From the NCBI GenBank assembly GCA_050701115.1, contig JBOHER010000504.1, forward strand, positions 1 through 34,268: a stretch of DNA of 34,268 nt, given 5' to 3'. The notes below the pieces were generated by a model. That model saw only the letters and a program-made list of their open reading frames with translations, had not been told where the DNA came from and ran no database searches. The position numbers and the translations under genes were made by a program. This DNA is from JBOHER01 sp050701115 (GTDB lineage: Bacteria; Actinomycetota; Actinomycetes; Mycobacteriales; Pseudonocardiaceae). Shown piece after piece: positions 14,414-24,344 of this stretch. Numbering within the stretch: position 1 is the stretch's first letter; each line of letters opens with the position of its first letter.

Positions 14414-16294
14414 GTGAATGATCCTGGCGAGTCGCGGGGCATGGCCGAGCTGGCCCGCCGGTGGTCGGACACTCTGGCCCGCAGTGGCATCTCATTGCCC
14501 CAGGCCGAGCTCGAGCGGCTGATCACCGGCATCGCCGAAGACGTGCGCAGCCAGGACCGCCCAGCACCTTCTGCTGCGGGAGAGCGCTTCGCCGCACTGT
14601 ATGCGTCGGCGCCGATCGGCATCGCGCTCACCGACGAGCACGGCGTCATCGTTGAGGCCAATCCGGCGCTCGGCACGACCCTTGGCCGCGCTCCGGAGTC
14701 ACTGCGCGGCAAACGCATCACCGAGCTGGCATCGGGTGACGCCGACGCCCTGGCCATCGAGTCCGGTCTACGGGAACTCAGCGACTCCGGTGGCAGGCGG
14801 CAGGTGCGCACGCTCGCCCTCGGGCACGACATCGACGGCGAGCTGCGGGTGAAGATCACCTTGACCTACCTTCCCGCGGATCGTCCCGGTGCGGCTTATC
14901 CCCTGGTCATGGTTCAAGACATCAGCGAAGTGCACCTCCTGCGGGAGGCGCTACGCAGGCAGAACGTGCACGACGCGCTCACCGGGCTGCCCAACAGTGC
15001 CAGCTTCAACGCCCAGTTGGAGCGGGCCATCGCTGATCACACCCACAGCCAGGTCGCGCTGGTGTACTTCGATCTCGACGGTTTCCGCGTGATCAACGAC
15101 GGGCTGGGGTCCGATGTCGGCGACGAGATCCTCAAGGGCGTTGCGGCCAAGCTCCGGAAGGCATTCGCGGGCCACAATACCGTTGTCGCCCGCTTGACCG
15201 GCGACGGATTCGGGGTGCTGCTGCGGGGTGAATTGACCGCGACCGCGGTAATCGATCAGGTCAAGGTGATGCTGAGTGAGCTCAGCGAGGCGACCTATGT
15301 GGGCGGCCATGCGGTCGGCGTCAACGCCAGCGCGGGCATCGTTGTCCGCGACGTCGGCGACGGCACGGCCGCGGACCTGGAACGGGCCGCCCAGATCACC
15401 CTGCACCGCGCGAAGGAAAAGGGCCGCGCGCAGTGGATGTTGTTCGATGCCGAATCGGACGCGCGGGATCGCGACCGGTATCGGATGGCGGCGCTGATCG
15501 CCGGCGCACTGGAGAACGGCGAGTTCGAGCTCGTCTACCAGCCAACGGTGAAGCTGGATGGCTCGGGACACCTGCCGGTAGTGAACGCGACATTGCGCTG
15601 GAACCATCCCGAGCAGGGCCAGCTCGACATCGACCACTTCATGCCGCTGGCCGACGCCACCGGAATGACGCTGCCGCTCGGTCAGTGGTTGCTCGGCGAG
15701 GCGCTGTCCACGCGGGCACGCTGGGAGCGCGCGGCGGAGGGTCCGGTTCCGGACCTGTGCCTGCGGCTACCCACCCGGATGGCGATCGACGACGATCTGG
15801 TCGGGATGGTGAAGAAGGCGCTGGATCGCAACCAGTTACCTGCGCGCAGTCTGCGGCTCTGCGCGGATGGATCCACCATCCTCGATCCCCGTGGTGAGGT
15901 GCTTGACTCGCTGTCGGTACTCGGTGATCTCGGGGTGCAACTGGTGCTCGCCGTGTCCGGCGCGGCTGACCTCGAGCTGATCCACCGGCACAAGCTGCCG
16001 GTCGGCTACGTCGTCCTGACCGGTCGCATCGTGGATGCGTTGCTCGACTCCGATGGGGAGAATCCCTCAGCCATGCGTCACCTCGAGCATTTGATGCACA
16101 GCGCTCGCGAACTGGGCATGCGTATCGGCGCGGAAGGCGTGCGCACCCCCGAGCAGGCACGCAGACTGGGCCGGCTCGGCGTGATCGCGGCACGCGGCGA
16201 GTTCTTCCTGGATTCGGCGACGGCATCCGACATCGAGTCCATGATCACCGGCGCGGCGAGCAGGCCAGCGCAGGAGTCCACGACGCCGGGATGA
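14414..16294 (+). CDS. PAS-GGDEF-EAL protein with degenerate catalytic motifs
   Basis: A 626-residue cytoplasmic signalling protein. A PAS-like domain covers about 57-175 (RFAALYASAPIGIALTDEHG), GGDEF about 185-345 (DALTGLPN, VYFDLDGFRVIND) and EAL about 358-615. The GGDEF signature is TGDGF (262-266). In the EAL domain the EALLRW motif is NATLRW (391-396), the DDFG region is AVSG, the LKID lysine is missing and AEGVET is AEGVRT. Diguanylate cyclase and phosphodiesterase activity are therefore both unlikely. It more likely binds c-di-GMP, GTP or a partner. No transmembrane segment is seen, so input presumably comes through the PAS domain. The GTG start at 14414 has a weak ribosome binding site; ATG 14441 is an alternative. 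Confidence 0.85.
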   Translation: MNDPGESRGMAELARRWSDTLARSGISLPQAELERLITGIAEDVRSQDRPAPSAAGERFAALYASAPIGIALTDEHGVIVEANPALGTTLGRAPESLRGKRITELASGDADALAIESGLRELSDSGGRRQVRTLALGHDIDGELRVKITLTYLPADRPGAAYPLVMVQDISEVHLLREALRRQNVHDALTGLPNSASFNAQLERAIADHTHSQVALVYFDLDGFRVINDGLGSDVGDEILKGVAAKLRKAFAGHNTVVARLTGDGFGVLLRGELTATAVIDQVKVMLSELSEATYVGGHAVGVNASAGIVVRDVGDGTAADLERAAQITLHRAKEKGRAQWMLFDAESDARDRDRYRMAALIAGALENGEFELVYQPTVKLDGSGHLPVVNATLRWNHPEQGQLDIDHFMPLADATGMTLPLGQWLLGEALSTRARWERAAEGPVPDLCLRLPTRMAIDDDLVGMVKKALDRNQLPARSLRLCADGSTILDPRGEVLDSLSVLGDLGVQLVLAVSGAADLELIHRHKLPVGYVVLTGRIVDALLDSDGENPSAMRHLEHLMHSARELGMRIGAEGVRTPEQARRLGRLGVIAARGEFFLDSATASDIESMITGAASRPAQESTTPG

Positions 16295-16318
16295 CGCGGA
16301 TAGGGCACGATGGGCGGT

Positions 16319-16777
16319 ATGAACAAAGGTGATCTGGTCCCCGATTTCACACTGCCCGATGACAGCGGCACCCAGCGCAGCCTGAGCGAGTTTCTCGCCG
16401 AAGGTCCGGTCGTGCTGTTCTTCTACCCAGCGGCCATGACCTCGGGCTGCACCGCGGAGAGCTGCCACTTCCGTGACCTCGCCGGGGAGTTCGCCGCCCT
16501 CGGTGGTCAGCGGGTCGGCATCAGCGCCGACAGCGTCGAGAAGCAAGCGCAGTTCTCCGCGATGCACAGCTTCGACTACCCGCTGCTGTCCGATGTAGAC
16601 GGCACGGTGGCCAAGCAATTCGGCGTGCACCGGTCATTCGGGCCGCTGCCGGTCAAGCGGCACACCTTTGTCATCGACACCGATCGGCGGGTGCTCGAGG
16701 TCATCAAGAGTGAAGTCCGGATGAACGTGCACGCCGACAAGGCGCTGGAGGCCCTGCGCGCACGCAAGGCCGCGTGA
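16319..16777 (+). CDS. bcp: Peroxiredoxin, Bcp/PrxQ type
   Basis: A thioredoxin-fold thiol peroxidase of about 152 residues that reduces hydroperoxides. The active site AMTSGCTAESCHFRD has the peroxidatic Cys (Cys44 from this start) and a second Cys five residues later (Cys49), the atypical two-cysteine arrangement of Bcp/PrxQ. GVHRSFGPLPVKRHTFVID is the typical late strand region. An in-frame ATG at 16310 gives three more residues; ATG 16319 (MNKGDLVPDFTLPD) fits the family start better, though neither has a clear ribosome binding site. It follows the GGDEF/EAL gene by about 25 bp and is convergent with the LCP gene across a strong hairpin. Confidence 0.85.
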   Translation: MNKGDLVPDFTLPDDSGTQRSLSEFLAEGPVVLFFYPAAMTSGCTAESCHFRDLAGEFAALGGQRVGISADSVEKQAQFSAMHSFDYPLLSDVDGTVAKQFGVHRSFGPLPVKRHTFVIDTDRRVLEVIKSEVRMNVHADKALEALRARKAA

Positions 16778-16783
16778 CGAAGC

Positions 16784-16807
16784 GGGAAAGTCGCCTGCGA
16801 CTTTCCC
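16784..16807. terminator. Bidirectional hairpin terminator between bcp and LCP genes
   Basis: Perfect 11-bp arms GGGAAAGTCGC (16784-16794) and GCGACTTTCCC (16797-16807) with a 2-nt loop. The hairpin sits in the 29-bp gap between convergent genes, and its last base is the first base of the LCP stop triplet (16807-16809). There is no U-tract, as is usual in actinobacterial terminators. Confidence 0.75.
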
Positions 16808-17979
16808 TAGTCGTTGATCACGCTGTCCGGGACCCGCGTGTCGTTGCGCAGGGCGTCGAACAGTTGCTCGGCCTTCGCCTGATCGAAGTTCTCCGCGGTG
16901 GCCGAACTGACCGGGGCTGTGGTAGTGACCATCCCGCCGGACGCGATTCCCCTTGTCGCCCACGCCAGGCCGACCAGGTTGTGCAGGTGGTCGCCGGTGT
17001 CGATGCTCAACGCGTCGGGCGCGGTGGCGAGCAGCGGGAACAGGTCGAACGGGTTTAGCAGGGTGGCCGGACTGGCGATCTCGTTGGCCAGCGCCCCGAT
17101 GAACTTACGCTGGTTGGCCACTCGATCCAGGTCCGAGCGCGGGGTCGCCGCGCTCTTGCGCATGCGCACGAAGGACAGCGCCTGCGCGCCGTCCAGTTCC
17201 TGCCTGCCCGCTGGGATCTCCACGCCGTTCGACCCGTCGATCATGCCCTCCGGCACGTCCAAGGTCACCCCACCGATCGCGTCGACGATGTTGGCGAATC
17301 CGGCGAAGCCGATCTCGGCATAGTGGTCGATGTGCAACCCGGTGGCTTGCTCCACCGTCTGCGCCAGCAGCTTGGGCCCCCCGATCGAGAACGCGGCGTT
17401 GATCTGGCTCACCCCGTGACCCGGAATCTCGACGTAGAGGTCCCGCGGGAAGCTCACCAGCGTCGGCTTGGTGTCGTTGTCTGGGATGTGCGCGAGCATG
17501 ATGGTGTCGGTGCGGGCGCCCTCGGGCGTGCCGGTGTGCAACCGCTTGCGTGCCTCGGCGTCCAGCCCTTCCCTGCTGTCCGAGCCGACGATCAACCAGT
17601 TCGTGCCCTCGGCAGCGGCCGGTCTGCCGTCGTAGTCCTCGAGCGCGTCCACCCGGCCGATGGAGAAATCGAGATAGATCCAGATGGCGGCGATGAACAA
17701 CGCGAACAGCGTGAGCAGGGTGGTCAGGATGCGCCGGAACCGGCGACGCGGACGCTCGGGCCGCATCGATGGTCGTGGACGGCGCGGAGGATCCCGCGGG
17801 GGCAGGCCAGAGCGCGCCTGGGGCCGGGCCGCAGCTGCCCGCCGCGCCTGCTGACCCGGCAACGGCATCATCTGGGTGGGCTGGTGTCGTTGACCGGGGC
17901 GACGGGGTGGTGGGCTCTGCGGCTGGCGACGGCCGACGGGCGGCCGCTGCGGGCCCCCCTGGTATCCACGAAAGCTCAT
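16807..17979 (-). CDS. LytR-CpsA-Psr (LCP) family cell-wall glycopolymer ligase
   Basis: About 390 residues. A basic, Pro/Gln/Arg-rich cytoplasmic tail of about 84 residues precedes one transmembrane helix (TLLTLFALFIAAIWIYLDF). The extracytoplasmic LCP domain follows: VGSDSREGL, ARTDTIMLAHI, SFPRDLYVEIPG, QINAAFSIGG and the Arg-rich FVRMRKSAATPRSDLDR. LCP proteins attach polyprenyl-phosphate-linked polymers, such as arabinogalactan in mycolata-type walls, to peptidoglycan. The ATG at 17979 is chosen because a six-codon leader ends on it; in-frame GTG codons at 17985 and 17982 are alternatives. No separate C-terminal LytR_C domain is seen. Confidence 0.88.
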   Translation of the reverse strand: MSFRGYQGGPQRPPVGRRQPQSPPPRRPGQRHQPTQMMPLPGQQARRAAAARPQARSGLPPRDPPRRPRPSMRPERPRRRFRRILTTLLTLFALFIAAIWIYLDFSIGRVDALEDYDGRPAAAEGTNWLIVGSDSREGLDAEARKRLHTGTPEGARTDTIMLAHIPDNDTKPTLVSFPRDLYVEIPGHGVSQINAAFSIGGPKLLAQTVEQATGLHIDHYAEIGFAGFANIVDAIGGVTLDVPEGMIDGSNGVEIPAGRQELDGAQALSFVRMRKSAATPRSDLDRVANQRKFIGALANEIASPATLLNPFDLFPLLATAPDALSIDTGDHLHNLVGLAWATRGIASGGMVTTTAPVSSATAENFDQAKAEQLFDALRNDTRVPDSVIND

Positions 17980-17999
17980 CACCACTCACCCGTTCTCAT
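17979..17999 (-). CDS. Possible six-codon leader peptide coupled to the LCP gene
   Basis: The complement from 17999 reads ATG-AGA-ACG-GGT-GAG-TGG-TGA (MRTGEW), preceded by AGGAG with 8-nt spacing. Its TGA shares the A of the LCP ATG (TGATG). The LCP start itself has only a weak ribosome binding site, so re-initiation from this leader is plausible. No homology can support such a short frame. Confidence 0.35.
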   Translation of the reverse strand: MRTGEW

Positions 18000-18137
18000 G
18001 CACCAGTCTCCTCTTCCGCCGCACCACCCGCAGTGGCATGGACGCACCAAGGCCCGCTGAGGTTGACCCGCATCATGACATTGGCGTCGTGATGCAGTGG
18101 TAAGTACACCGTTGCAAAGTCGGGTTGCGCATAACCC

Positions 18138-18830
18138 TCACACCCGGATGGCGAGCCGTTCGCTGGGCGGCAACCTCCACGCATCGGTGAGCAGCGGATC
18201 GTCGTGCGGTAATCCGAACGCGTCCAGCACGAAGGCGCGCACCAGCCGGTTCCAGGTGCGGGCCCGCCGGATCATCGAGTGACCCTCCCTTGGCAACTCG
18301 AACCGCGCCAGGGTGCTGATGTCGAAAGCGCGCTTGGCATAGTCGTTGGAACTCGCCGCGCTGGTGACGGCGTCCCGGGTACCGTGCGCGATGACCACCT
18401 TCCTGCCTGTGACCGGATCGACCCAGTCCTTGGCCGTTGTCCATGGGGCGAGCGCGCACACACCGGCAATCCGCTGGTCATCGGCGATGCGCAAGGCGAC
18501 CCGGCCACCCATGGAGTGCCCGATCAATGCCACCGGAAGATCGGGATGGCGTTGCCGGATCTGATCGAGCGCCCACCGGCCGTCCCGCACCGGGTCGAGA
18601 TCGGGCCTGTTCCATCCGCGCATCCGGTTGCGCAGCAGGCACACCTCGATGCCGTGCGGCCGGCCGACGCGACGCACCGCCCGCGCGAACGGGAGCATCC
18701 GCAGATAGGGCGCCGACCACCCACGCACGCGATCGGTACCGGACTCTCCGCCGCCGTGCAGCACCAGAACTACAGCTTTCGTGGTGCCTCGAGCGGGCAA
18801 CACCCTCAGACGCGCTTGATGACTGCTCAC
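18138..18830 (-). CDS. Alpha/beta hydrolase
   Basis: A 230-residue alpha/beta-hydrolase-fold protein. The strand VVLVLHGGGESG (20-31) supplies the oxyanion region. The nucleophile elbow GHSMGG puts Ser106 as nucleophile, with Asp153 (HGTRD) and His184 (EGHSM) completing a likely triad. No signal peptide is visible, so it is probably cytoplasmic. The substrate is unknown; the family includes esterases, lipases and peptidases. GTG 18830 follows the ABC transporter stop by 10 bp, so the two are probably co-transcribed, hinting at processing or detoxification of a transported compound, but this is inference. Confidence 0.8.
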   Translation of the reverse strand: MSSHQARLRVLPARGTTKAVVLVLHGGGESGTDRVRGWSAPYLRMLPFARAVRRVGRPHGIEVCLLRNRMRGWNRPDLDPVRDGRWALDQIRQRHPDLPVALIGHSMGGRVALRIADDQRIAGVCALAPWTTAKDWVDPVTGRKVVIAHGTRDAVTSAASSNDYAKRAFDISTLARFELPREGHSMIRRARTWNRLVRAFVLDAFGLPHDDPLLTDAWRLPPSERLAIRV

Positions 18831-18840
18831 CTGACCATCT

Positions 18841-20706
18841 TCACGCTGCCGCGGGCTCGTCCGCGAACTGGGTCCGGTACAGCTCGGCGTAGCGTCCCTC
18901 TGCTTCGAGCAACTGTTCGTGACTTCCTCGCTCGACGATCTCCCCGCTTTCCACCACCAGGATCTGGTCGGCCGCGCGCACCGTGGACAACCGATGCGCG
19001 ATCACCAGCGCGGTGCGCCCGGCCAGCGCATCGGTCAGCGCCTCACCGACGGCTGCCTCCGACTCAGAGTCCAGGTGCGCGGTCGCCTCGTCCAGGACGA
19101 CAACCCGGGGCTGGGCGAGCAGCAGCCGCGCGATGGTCAACCGCTGGCGCTCGCCGCCGGAGAGCCGGTAGCCCCGCTCCCCCACCACCGTCTCCAGCCC
19201 GTCCGGCAGACCACGTACCAAGGCGCCGAGGCGGGCGCGATCCAGGGCGTCGAAAATCTCGTTATCGGTGGCCGCGGGCCGCGCGTAGGCGAGATTCGCG
19301 CGAATCGTGTCGTGGAAGAGGTGCCCGTCCTGGGTGACCACACCCACCGTGTCCCGTAAGGCCGCGAAGCTCAAGTCGCGCACATCCACCCCGGACAGCC
19401 GCACCGATCCGCCGTCCACGTCGTACAGCCGCGGCACAAGGGATGCGATGGTGGACTTGCCCGCGCCCGAGGAACCGACCAGCGCGATCATCTGACCCGG
19501 TTCGGCGCGCAAGCTGATCCCGTGCAGGACCTCCGCACCGCCCCTGGTGTCCAAAGTGGCCACCGCTTCCAGCGAGGCCAGCGACACCTTGTTCGCCGCG
19601 GGGTAACCGAACCGGACATTCCGCAGCTCAACCGACACCCCACCGGCCGGGACGGTCTTGGCATCGGCCTTCTCGGTGATCATCGGTGTGATGTCGAGCA
19701 CCTCGAACACCCGCTCGAAGGACACCAGCGCGGTCATCACGTCGACCCGCACGTTGGCCAGCGCGGTCAGCGGGGAGTACAACCGGGTGAGCAACAGTGC
19801 GAGGGCGACCACGGTTCCCGGGGCCAGCTGATCGTGGATGGCCAGCCAGCCGCCGAGCCCGTACACCAGGGCAAGTGCGAGTGCGGAGACCAGCGTGAGG
19901 CTGGTCATGAACCACCGGGTCAGCATCGCGGTGCGCACGCCGATGTCGCGCACCTGTTCCGCCCGCTCGGCGAAGTCCTCTGCCTCCGCGCGCGGCCGAC
20001 CGAACAGCTTGACCAAGGTGGCGCCCGGCGCGGAGAACCGCTCGGTCATCTGAGTGGTCATGCCCGCGTTCAGCCCGGCAGCTTCCCGCTGCAGGTTGGC
20101 CATCTCTCGGCCGATCCGCCTGGCAGGCAACACGAAAACCGGCAGCAGGAGCAGGGCCAGCGCGGTGACCTGCCAGGACAGGGTCAGCATCACCGCAAGC
20201 GAGAGCACCAGCTGGATGACGTTGGTGACCAGTCCGGACAAGGTCGCGGTGAACGTGCGCTGCGCGCCGATGACGTCGTTGTTGAGCCTGCTGACCAGCG
20301 CACCCGTGCGAGTGCGGGTGAAGAAGGCGATCGGCATGCGCTGGACGTGCCCGAACACCGCGCGGCGCAGGTCGAAGATGAGTCCCTCACCGATCCGCGC
20401 GGACTGCCATCGCTCCGCGAGCCCGATCGCGGCATCGGCGATCGCGATCCCGGCGATGATCAACGCAAGGGTGATCAACAGGCCGGCATCCTGCTTGCCG
20501 ACAATCGCGTCGACCACCCGGCCGGCCAGCAGCGGCGTGCTGACCGCGAGCACGGCGGACACCACCGTCAACGCACCGAAGATCACCAGCCGCCGCCAGT
20601 GCGGACGCGCGAACCGGGCCACCCTGCCCACCGTGCCCGCCTGAAGCGAGCGTGGGGTGTCGGCCTCGTTCATGCTGCTGCGCAGCAGCACCCAGGTGTT
20701 GTCCAT
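18841..20706 (-). CDS. ABC exporter, fused permease and ATP-binding half-transporter
   Basis: A 621-residue MsbA/LmrA-type half transporter. The N-terminal domain (about 35-330) has six predicted membrane helices, beginning near RLVIFGALTVVSAVLAVSTP. The nucleotide-binding domain has Walker A GSSGAGKST, signature LSGGERQRL, Walker B VVVLDEATAHLD and the switch histidine in IAHRLSTV. It should work as a homodimer or with an unseen partner; the substrate could be a drug or lipid. ATG 20706 is used; ATG 20673 (MNEADTP) is an alternative, and neither has a strong ribosome binding site. A MerR/SoxR-like inverted repeat lies just upstream, suggesting inducible expression. Confidence 0.87.
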   Translation of the reverse strand: MDNTWVLLRSSMNEADTPRSLQAGTVGRVARFARPHWRRLVIFGALTVVSAVLAVSTPLLAGRVVDAIVGKQDAGLLITLALIIAGIAIADAAIGLAERWQSARIGEGLIFDLRRAVFGHVQRMPIAFFTRTRTGALVSRLNNDVIGAQRTFTATLSGLVTNVIQLVLSLAVMLTLSWQVTALALLLLPVFVLPARRIGREMANLQREAAGLNAGMTTQMTERFSAPGATLVKLFGRPRAEAEDFAERAEQVRDIGVRTAMLTRWFMTSLTLVSALALALVYGLGGWLAIHDQLAPGTVVALALLLTRLYSPLTALANVRVDVMTALVSFERVFEVLDITPMITEKADAKTVPAGGVSVELRNVRFGYPAANKVSLASLEAVATLDTRGGAEVLHGISLRAEPGQMIALVGSSGAGKSTIASLVPRLYDVDGGSVRLSGVDVRDLSFAALRDTVGVVTQDGHLFHDTIRANLAYARPAATDNEIFDALDRARLGALVRGLPDGLETVVGERGYRLSGGERQRLTIARLLLAQPRVVVLDEATAHLDSESEAAVGEALTDALAGRTALVIAHRLSTVRAADQILVVESGEIVERGSHEQLLEAEGRYAELYRTQFADEPAAA

Positions 20707-20721
20707 GCCGCCCGCCCATCA

Positions 20722-20749
20722 GAGGTTAACCTCATCAATACTTGAGGTT
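20722..20749. promoter_or_regulatory. Overlapping inverted repeats upstream of the ABC exporter, MerR/SoxR-like
   Basis: A perfect 12-bp palindrome GAGGTTAACCTC is at 20722-20733. Overlapping it, AACCTCA (20728-20734) and TGAGGTT (20743-20749) form a second inverted repeat around 8 bp. The CCTCA...TTGAGG layout and 18-bp core span match the shape of SoxR/MerR-family boxes. It starts 16 bp before the ABC exporter ATG and lies in the divergent gap to the membrane protein gene. No MerR gene is in the window. Confidence 0.5.
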
Positions 20750-20873
20750 TCGGTCGTCCACGCAGCGTAACGTGTTGCACCGACAGATTCATTCCCCAGG
20801 TTCACCGCACATCTCCTGGTCGGCCGCCGACCGGGTACTTTCGCCTCGAAGGTGATCGGTCGATCAACGGCAG

Positions 20874-22181
20874 GTGAGGGTGACGCAGACAACTCCGGGA
20901 CGGCGTGCGCTGGGTGTCGACGTTGTCGTCTACCTGGCCTTCACCGCTTTCGCGATCGCGACCGCGGTGGGCGCCGCCTACTACGGGCACCGCGTGTGGG
21001 GGAACTTCGCCATCGCCGGGTACACGCTGGCCGCCGCGCACTCCGCCTGGCTGCTGGCACGCAGCGTCGCGAGCGGATTCGGGTCCAGCTGGTGGCACTC
21101 CCGGTGGCTGGGTATCGCGGCGATCTTCCTGGTCGCGCTGGTCGCGCCGTTGGTGTATCTGGTCGTGCGCAGGCTCGGGAGTACCGACTGGCTGGACACG
21201 CCGCACGCCTGGAGCGCGCAACCCGAGGTGTGGGTCATTGAGCGTTCAGCGGCCCTGCTGCTGCACAACGGCACGCCCTATGTCGATGTCACCGCGCTGG
21301 GGCGACCCCCCGTGGTCAACGACTACACCCCGTACGGACCGGTGATGTCGCTGTTCGGCATGCCCCGCGCGGCGCTGAACCAGCTGGGCCTGTCCGCATC
21401 GGAGCTGGGCAGGGCGCTGACCGACGCACGCGTGGTGTTCGCGGTGGTCACGGTGTCGTTGGTCGCGCTCTGTCTCAAGGTGCTGGGCAGCCCCCGCGTG
21501 CCGGTGCCCGCCGCGCAGCTCGCACTCGCCTGCCCGGCTACCGCACTCACCTGGGCGGTCGCCGGACCCGACCTGGCCATCCTGGGACTGCTGCTGCTCT
21601 CGGTCGTGCTCGCGGCGCGGGACCACGCCGCGTTGTCGGGCATCGTGCTGGCACTCACGGTCAGCGCCAAGCTGACCGCGGCACCTGCCGCGCTCGTGCT
21701 CGCGATCATGTTGTTCATGCGCTCCGGACCTCGCGGCCTTGCCCGGTTCCTCGGCACGCTGGTCGCGACCGGCGTGGCGGTGAACGTCCCCGTGTGGCTG
21801 GTCGATCCGCGTGCGTTCACCGAACACGTGATCGCCTTCCCGGCAGGCTCGGGCGCAGTGGAGTCCCCCGCGGCCAGCGCATTGCCGGGCTATCTCATCG
21901 CGAGCACCGGCCCGATCGGCCAGGTGATCGCGCTCGGGCTGCTCGGAGTTGCGGCGCTGGCCATCACAGCATGGTTGTTCGCCCGCCCACCGGGGACGGG
22001 TGCCGATGCCATGCTGCGGATCGCCGTGGGTCTCGGCACGGCGATACTGCTCACCCCGGCGACGAGGTTCGGATACCTGGTGTACCCGCTGGTGCTGCTC
22101 GGTGCGCGACTGTGCGTGCCGGACGATGCCGACGACCCTGGCACCGGTGCCTGCCCGCCGGGCGGGCCGGCTCGGAGATGA
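20874..22181 (+). CDS. GT87/DUF2029-like polytopic membrane protein
   Basis: A 435-residue hydrophobic protein with roughly ten predicted membrane helices, first near residues 16-38. The extracytoplasmic loop after helix three or four contains PEVWVIERSAALLLHNGTPY followed by PPVVNDYTPYGP, resembling the loop of GT-C polyprenyl-phosphate mannosyltransferases of the GT87/DUF2029 type used in actinobacterial glycolipid assembly. A classical catalytic Asp could be among the acidic residues of the first loop (DWLDTPHAW), but this is uncertain. GTG 20874 or GTG 20880 may be the start; both lie in a GGTGAGGGTG context without a clean ribosome binding site. It ends 17 bp from the convergent small HTH gene. 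The glycosyl acceptor is unknown. Confidence 0.65.
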   Translation: MRVTQTTPGRRALGVDVVVYLAFTAFAIATAVGAAYYGHRVWGNFAIAGYTLAAAHSAWLLARSVASGFGSSWWHSRWLGIAAIFLVALVAPLVYLVVRRLGSTDWLDTPHAWSAQPEVWVIERSAALLLHNGTPYVDVTALGRPPVVNDYTPYGPVMSLFGMPRAALNQLGLSASELGRALTDARVVFAVVTVSLVALCLKVLGSPRVPVPAAQLALACPATALTWAVAGPDLAILGLLLLSVVLAARDHAALSGIVLALTVSAKLTAAPAALVLAIMLFMRSGPRGLARFLGTLVATGVAVNVPVWLVDPRAFTEHVIAFPAGSGAVESPAASALPGYLIASTGPIGQVIALGLLGVAALAITAWLFARPPGTGADAMLRIAVGLGTAILLTPATRFGYLVYPLVLLGARLCVPDDADDPGTGACPPGGPARR

Positions 22182-22198
22182 TCGCGCCGAGCAGGTAC

Positions 22199-22417
22199 CT
22201 ACTTCTTCCGCTTGGTGGTGGCACCGCCGCGGCCACGCAGCTGCACCCCGGACTCACACAGCACCCGGTGCACGAACCCGTAGGATCGGCCGGTCGATTC
22301 GGCGAGCGTGCGGATGCTCGCACCCTTCTCGTACTTCTTCTTCAGATCGGACGCCAGTTTGTCGCGCGTGTTCCCGGTGATGCGCGCGCCCTTCTTCAGG
22401 TCAACCACGTTTGTCAC
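22199..22417 (-). CDS. Small helix-turn-helix protein (Rv1473A-like)
   Basis: A 72-residue basic protein. The core KLASDLKKKYEKGASIRTLA then ESTGRSYGFVHRVLCESGV is a Hin-recombinase-like HTH, followed by a Gly/Arg/Lys-rich tail (RGRGGATTKRKK). I recall a near-identical protein, Rv1473A, directly after the ABC-F gene in Mycobacterium tuberculosis; the same order is seen here. It is probably a DNA- or RNA-binding regulator, but no target is known. The annotated GTG 22417 has GGGAGG only 1 nt upstream, which is too close; GTG 22408 (VVDLKKG) would have 10-nt spacing. The start is therefore uncertain by three codons. Confidence 0.8.
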   Translation of the reverse strand: MTNVVDLKKGARITGNTRDKLASDLKKKYEKGASIRTLAESTGRSYGFVHRVLCESGVQLRGRGGATTKRKK

Positions 22418-22552
22418 GCCTCCCGCCCGAAAGTGGTCTGGGCCACAACGGCCCCTCTAGCCGCAATGATCGAACACTGAGCGGCGTAATGCCAGACGGG
22501 AAGCGAAAAACAACCGAATCCCCGCCACGGACGGCCTAATCACCGCTGAATC

Positions 22553-24181
<1,629 letters not shown>

Positions 24182-24344
24182 AGCAAAGCTCCGGGGGATG
24201 GGTTGGTCGGATGGACGTACGGCCCGCGCTACGACTCTGTGTCCCAGAGGAGCAGTGGACCCTGGAGTGGCTTATTCCAGACGTACGACCATGCACTGGA
24301 GTGTAGGGCTTGCCGTCCACCGGTTTCCCCGCACGTGGCGGGCC

